Below, piece by piece: positions 58,214 to 64,000 of a DNA stretch of 64,000 bases. Every line of letters starts with the position of its first letter. The first letter of the stretch is position 1. The DNA is taken from assembly GCF_041146795.1 (NCBI RefSeq), contig NC_135183.1:9559340-9623339 (forward strand), given 5' to 3'. The notes under the pieces are model-generated. The model was not told the DNA's origin. It was given only the letters and a program-made list of their open reading frames with translations, and did not search any database. Source of the stretch: Maylandia zebra. Taxonomy: Eukaryota; Chordata; Actinopteri; Cichliformes; Cichlidae. A program made the position numbers and the translations under genes.

Positions 58214-61074
58214 AATAGTGAGGGAAATGTGACAAAGATTCATCTCTTGACAAAGGAAAAGGAGCTATATTTTATCACCTTGGATAGTTGATGCTGGTGG
58301 TGATTCTTGTGAATTTGAATCACAATTAAAGGCAGGATTTTAAGGATTTTTATGTTAAACACCAACCTGAGAGTAAAAACACAGAGAAATGAATCTGGGG
58401 AAGCCAAGAGGAGGCAAACGGTCAGCTCCTGTGATGAAGGTGAGGAGGTCTTCAAAGGAAAACTCTGCCTTGCCGTCTGATTGTGCAAACAGAGACATAT
58501 TTTATCTAACCTGAAACACTAGAAGCATCTTTATTCTTTCCACCACACCCTCCAACCTTACCACGCACTAAAGTGAGGATTGTTTCCCAGTGTCCAGCTG
58601 TGGCCTCCTCATCTGCCCTCAGTTGGGCATCTGAAGTGCTAAAGCTGATGGTAAAAAGCTGCTTGAACTCTTCCAGACTCAGAGGCTGCTGCGGTGCACT
58701 CGTCATAACTGGGGCAAAAATTTCCCAGTGGGACTGAACCATGTCCCACAGCCCACCACAGCTATTCAGCCCCTCAGTAAACTGGGAGATCATTTTAGTC
58801 ACCCTGAAGGACAGCAAGTGGATTAAATTTAACTTTTGTATTTAGAAAGGGCAACATTTGCATGTAGCTCAAGTTGAAACTGTCGACACCATGTGTATGA
58901 CGTATGCTTCTGTGTGTGCACTACCTGTCGTAGATGTAGTGTTTTACCAGGCGACTATAAATGGCTGGCATTTCATCAGAGTTGGCTGAACAGATCTCAG
59001 GGATCCCACAGCGTGACACCCAGTCGCACAGACTGGGAGACAGCAGCTTTACATCAGTACAACTATGTAGCTGTGAGAGCAGAGGAACATCATTTGTGTG
59101 CGGCACACAGAAGGCAATTATGTACACAGGACTGAGGGTTTAATACAGAGAAGAGTTTAAAGGTGAGGGGGGAAAAACTGCCATACAAACAGTTCATCAT
59201 TCTACAGCTGAAGGCAGAAACAAGATGATGTTATTCAGCACTGTAATTATGCTACAGTCACATTAGGAAACCACTACAATTGCCATGGTATATGCAGTGA
59301 TCTCACAATCTCATCGAAATGGTTACTTAAGACAGGGACCAGGTCTGTGACCTGTGTTCAAAGGGACTATCACACATCAGGAGGGTGATTGAATGGCAGT
59401 AAGATGCAGTCTGCTATCAGACTGTATTGAATAGGGTCATTTGGCAGTTACAAAGTCTTTTGTCATCCGTTGCTTTCTCTACTACACAGAAACTCACAGT
59501 TCCCAGTTATTTTTAGTGTCCAAGCAGAACCTCACAAATATGAAAAAGAAATTCCTTCACAAGTTGTTGCACAACCAACTTCTGGGCAACCAGTGGGTTG
59601 GTGCAGCTATGAGGTTACCATCCTATTTTTACTCCAGTGTGACCGATCCATCAATAAAATAACTGGTTTATATTAAGATCACCGTTATCCAAACTAACCA
59701 TGTATAATAACACAGGTACAGCAGTATATCAAGTTTTTAAATATGTTACAATTAGAGTTGTGAGTTTTCTTCTTGTGTGCTACCTCTTTCAGTTGGATTT
59801 GGACTTCGGTATCAATAATGTCCCGCCAGTTGAAGTCTTCTAATGTTATACTGTGGCAACACATCACCTGTGACAGTAAAATAAGCCATACAGACAAAGA
59901 TTGTGCTGGTAATACCTGACACAGCTACAGGGCATCAGAAAAAGTAATCTAATATCACATTCGCAAAGAATAGGCAATACTGTATGACAAATTCTTGTAG
60001 TGCCTACACTAGCACACATTCAGTTAAGGACTCTACCTGATACAATGCAGGGTGAAGGCAACAAAGTCCAGGCCCACCCTGAGCCAGCGACCAGCCAATG
60101 AGAACCCCAGCTTCATAGTACTTCCTCTCCTCAAGAGCTGTGAAGTTGCAGGTCATGAACAGACTTCCTGGAAGACCCTCAAACACACAGCTGTGCTGCA
60201 GCTCCAGCAGCATCAGCCTGCATGAGAAGAAATGTAGACATGAATTAACAAATGACACCTTTATGCTTTGGTGTTTTGGCAGAAACCTCTTTCAGAAGAA
60301 CTGAACATTTCTCTCAGAATGGTGGAGCACCAAAACAAACAAAACAAAACAAAACGAAAACGAAACCTAGATGCCATTATTATGTCATTCATCAAAGAAA
60401 AAAAGAAAAATCAGCTGCTACCTTTCCATTTTGTATTGCTGTAAATACCATCTGTTCACATATTTGGGGTTTTGGACGGTTGATCAAACAACACAATCAG
60501 TTTTATTACCACACCGTCTTCTGGGATCCTGAACTATCATGATGAGCATTTGACACAATTTTCACATTGTTTACTGCAGCCCCAAAATGTATAGAATATG
60601 ATCCTATTATAGACTACATGCTACCATGTGGAAATCTTTTTGTGAGCCAGTTTTCCAATTACAAAAAAAAGTGAATATTAAATCTTGATGAAATTCATAC
60701 AGTCATGTTGGATCAGAGTTTGAATAAATTAGCTTCAGTATAGAAAACCATACAACTTATTTTATGCCTGAAGCCATCAGCTCCAGCAATAATTTCAGGG
60801 AAATGATGAGGACCTGAAAAACTCCCTGACAGGGGCCTCGTGGCTGTCGGGCTCTTCTCCACTGAAGGAGATAACAGGCGTCGCCCTGAAGCAGAAGTCG
60901 GGCCTCCTCACCACCTCCAGAGCGCCGTGGAGTAGATCTGTCCGCCTCACCTGGATGTGAGTTTTCAATCCTGGATCTACGTTCTCCTGTCTGAACGCTC
61001 TCAGGATGGTGTCCAGGTCAACAGTGGACTGCGCACAAAAGATGCAAGTTTAACAGGAGACAAAGATGATGATG

Positions 61075-61123
<49 letters not shown>

Positions 61124-63581
61124 AACAAACTGAATTTAGGATTGACTTTTTTTATCTTTTATCCTCCAAACTCACCTTCTTTGTATCCCTGCAGATGCTA
61201 GGCTTGATTATTAGCTCACTTTTACCATCTTGGCAGCTGTCTGTGCTGCTCCCCCCCCCCAAAAAAAAAAAAAAAAAAAAAAAAAAACCCACACAAATTC
61301 AGATAATGCAGCTATTTAGTTTGTCACTAATCATTTCTAAATGTGTATTCACAGGAAATGTTTTCTTGCCTTTTTACCACAAGTGTCTCACTTGCTGACC
61401 CTTCAGATTCTGTCTGTAAGGAGAAGAGAACTTTATAAACTACAGACAAAATGGAGGCAGACTGAGCAAAGCTAAAGCAGATTGGAGAAATAAACGAAAT
61501 AATTAAAGATCCCGTGTTCCCCGGTTCACAGGAACAAGGCGTCCAGGGGTCCATGAGCCATTTTAAACACTTGCTGTCGTTTCTGTTTTTTCACAGAAGC
61601 CAAATTATCTTTAAACTGAATCTTAACACACAAAGTTGTCTTTATGGCTTTTGAAATATAAAAAATGTATCAGATCCAAGTCCTACTTTTATAATGATCA
61701 CATCAGGGTATTAGTAATGAAGCAGCAGTAGTTACCTCTGAGTAGTCGTGGTGGCTCAGGATATATAAAGCACCATGTTCAGAGATCCTGAGGACTTGCT
61801 CTCCAGTCCAGCCCTCTGAAGGGGTGTCAGGGACAAACAGCACTCTGGAGCTCTGCACACACTGGAAACAACCACCACATTCAGCAATGTTCTGTGTACT
61901 AAAATGAACAGACTTTAAGACACCTCAGGCAGAACACATCTCACACCCACCTGCAGATATGTAAATGAAAACTTTTGTCCTGCCTGTTTTACAAAGTGCC
62001 CCTGAAAGAGCATCGCCAGTCGACCCTTCACCTGAGTGGCTGACCAGCTGCGGTCAATGGTGATGCGAGCAGTCATCATCATGGCTTCCAGAGCTGCTTG
62101 GTCTTTATTCTTTGGAACTATTTGTCTGGAAGAACAGAAAATAACATTTACTTCACTGAAAAATGTTATGAACAGTAGAGTAGATTCAAACAGAGCTATG
62201 TAAACACCTTTTATTGCCACAATCATCACTTTAGAAACAGTGGGAGCTACTCAAACATTCACTGACCTAAAATGGCATTTTGAATAAGATTTTATGGTAT
62301 TCTTTCCTACATAAACACTCACCTGTCCAGCTGTGACATAGAGTGTCCTCTGGGTAAACAGACCACGTCTTTAACCACCAGGCTTTTCTTCTGAGGAATC
62401 AGTCTCTTCCATTTGAGATGACCAGCTTTGTTAGAATATGGCTGAAATACACAGAATAAACCCTCAGTGTTACATGTTGGATTCACGAACAGGAGAATAT
62501 CCTAAAGTTACAATGGGGCAAAACTGTGCAGGAAATGGGAAATATGGTTTCCATTTTGGCAGAAAATAAAGTTTGAAAAAACTGATTGAACTTTGATTAA
62601 AAAGCTTAAATCGTTGATGATAAATAATGTGCTGGAGACTGAAGTCAACATTTTTCTGACACTGTGGAAGAAAGATGATCAGATTCATCAATATTAAGGT
62701 CAAGCCTACAATAAAAATATAAAGTAGTAGTAGTAATGTAGAAAGAAAAAGTTCTTTTTTAATACACTTGAAAGTGTGAATTGTGAATATTTTCTGAAGG
62801 AAATTTTATTTAAATCTTATGATGTCTAATTCATTTTTCATTTTTTATTGTCCGCCTGGTTTGGGATGAAGAACCAATTTCATATAATACACACGTTAAC
62901 CAATGTTAGGGAGGCAATTTAAGCTCCTTGAGGCGACTGTTGTTCTGATTTGGTATGAACTGATTTGAATTAACATTGCTGTGCTTTGTTCTAATTCCAG
63001 TAGGGGAACTGGACCACTGCACCATATAGTTATATACTGTTTGCACTGCTCTCACTGTTTGTATGCAGCATCCCTGCTCTAGAGTCCAGGCTGCAAATCA
63101 AATGCCTGAGTCGGTGATATGTTATGAAGAGTCATGACATATCAGTAATGAATAAAGGATTCCCTGACTTTACCATTGCTGGATGACTCTTTGACTTTCT
63201 GATAGAAGGAATCACCTACAGGAAGGAAAAACAAGAAGGGTGAATAAAAACAAGAAATGTGAACTAAAAAAAAAGGAATACAAATAAGATGAAGCAATAA
63301 AGTAAAGTAAAAACCCATTCCTGGAGGTCCTGACCAGCTATTTAGCATGGGATGTCTTTTTTTCTACTACAAATTTCTTACTTTCTTACCAAGTGGTTTA
63401 TAACTTCTGCCTTATTACTAACCTCCAGCTCTATCTCTACTTCTTGTTTGCACACCACAGCAGAGCAGTGAGGTTCTTCCTGGTCTGGGGAATCTGTTTC
63501 AGCCTGGTGTCTGGGTTGAGTTTGGACCTGCTGCTCAGGGGCTTCCTCGGAGTTGGAGAACAGAGGACTCGCCATGTATCG
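58020..63581 (-). CDS. HECT-domain protein, G2E3-like (about 14 exons, about 615 aa)
   Basis: Minus-strand exons with GT-AG borders and mostly compatible phases: 63423-63581 (ATG at 63575), 63174-63215, 62323-62441, 61951-62125, 61736-61861, 61378-61413, about 61176-61245, 60814-61028, 60037-60217, 59784-59867, 58925-59070, 58562-58803, 58367-58476 and 58020-58169. An acidic N-terminus precedes a module with LKWKRLIPQKKSLVVKDVVC. The HECT N-lobe starts at VDLDTILRAF, continues VISFSGEEPDSHEAPVREFF, then EAGVLIGWSLAQGGPGLC, and EEFKQLFTISFS. The C-lobe has LLTFITGADRLPPLGFP and ends LPHAASSSLELYLP. In active HECT ligases this last motif has Cys (LPxAxTC); here it is Ser. The exon at 61176 borders a C9A26 tract, and its frame does not join the previous exon cleanly. 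The family resembles fish G2/M-specific E3-like proteins; ligase activity is doubtful. Confidence 0.75.
58180..58211 (+). repeat. Poly-A tract at a splice acceptor
   Basis: An A homopolymer of about 31 bases forms, on the minus strand, the pyrimidine (T) tract just before the acceptor of the last HECT exon at 58169. Its length may vary between individuals. Confidence 0.85.
61066..61122 (+). repeat. (ATA)n microsatellite
   Basis: About 17 ATA/ATT-type trinucleotide units in the intron between the seventh and eighth exons of the HECT gene. Confidence 0.9.
61251..61287 (+). repeat. C-run followed by A-run next to an exon
   Basis: About nine C and 26 A residues abut the uncertain seventh exon of the HECT gene. 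Homopolymer miscounting here would explain the frame mismatch. Confidence 0.85.
62895..63050. repeat. Possible retroposon fragment in HECT intron
   Basis: TTGAGGCGACTGTTGTTCTGATTTGG is reminiscent of the 3' end of Rex1 LINEs (compare GCTTTGAGACATCTTTTGTT at about 33592). No more of the element can be traced. Confidence 0.35.
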
Positions 63582-64000
63582 CTGTGGTACAAGAGGAGGA
63601 CAAGGAGCTGGCTTGTTATGTATGAGCACGCGAATGATGCAACAAAAGAATATGTGAGTCCACATCATTAACCATCAGGCAGCAAAACACCATTGTTGTT
63701 TTGAATACATGAGTTGTAGTTTCAACATTGTGGAGCCACTACAACATCAGAACAATTCTACTCACCGCAATGATGAGAGCTGATTAATCACAGTGTTTTG
63801 AAATTATGGCTTTGGCTCTGGTTCAGTTGTCCTTTTGCTTGATTGAACAGTTTCAGTGATGTATCTGAAGCAACACTGATTGTTGTTATTCCAACAATTA
63901 GATCTTGTTGTGGCTTGTAGTTTAACTTGGTGCTTTTTGCTTGACAGCAGATTGTTATTTAGCTGTACCAACAGAATTTCATCAATTTTATATCAGAAAT
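63582..64000. other. Upstream of the HECT start codon, no feature resolved
   Basis: The exon carrying the ATG begins six bases upstream after a good acceptor (TCTTGTACCACAG on the minus strand). A non-coding or further coding first exon should therefore lie here or beyond the edge. None is recognised. Confidence 0.4.

Overview
The window looks like vertebrate, almost certainly teleost, genomic DNA. It has spliced genes with GT-AG introns and very dense fish-type transposons: Tc1/mariner, hAT-like, piggyBac-like, Rex1/Rex3/L2-type LINEs, a Penelope-like element, tRNA-derived SINEs and a retrotransposon gag. The mix and the SINE style suggest a percomorph such as a cichlid, but that is inference. 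About 60-70% of the window appears to be mobile or decayed repeat sequence.

The core (about 11.4-57.4 kb, + strand) is a tandem array of small secreted mucin-like genes that I cannot assign to a named family. Each full copy has the same plan: a short signal-peptide exon ending in phase 1; one large Thr/Pro/Ala repeat exon, phase 1 at both ends; and two short exons encoding a conserved C-terminal module of about 52-56 residues. Gene 1 (11507-22986) appears intact and encodes about 1445 aa. Gene 2 (28953-31244) has its mucin exon broken by an insertion with an in-frame stop. Gene 3 (42749-44737) has repeat and C-terminal exons but no visible signal exon; a transposon end lies directly against its mucin exon. 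Gene 4 (51116-56477) is intact at about 375 aa. The 3' flank of a fifth copy survives at 47064-47830. The ends of the genes are conserved while the repeat exons use different units, so the mucin domains have turned over independently.

Genes 1 and 2 lie in a segmental duplication. Blocks at 1276-11564 match blocks at 23670-29010 almost base for base. The two copies act as each other's control for empty sites: a Tc1/mariner element, an L2 tail and other insertions are present in one copy only. Younger insertions can be delimited exactly: a hAT-like element at 1523-3171 with an 8-bp target duplication, a TTAA-flanked element at 5790-6709, and a Tc1 element at 51794-54556 carrying a 5'-truncated LINE with a 13-bp target duplication.

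At the right (57.5-63.6 kb, - strand) is an unrelated multi-exon gene for a HECT-domain protein resembling fish G2/M-phase-specific E3 ligase-like (G2E3-like) proteins. The position of the catalytic HECT cysteine reads as serine.

The left edge (1-1021, - strand) is a broken LTR-retrotransposon gag with a tRNA-Pro-type primer binding site. Remaining stretches are introns, 3' flanks and decayed repeats.
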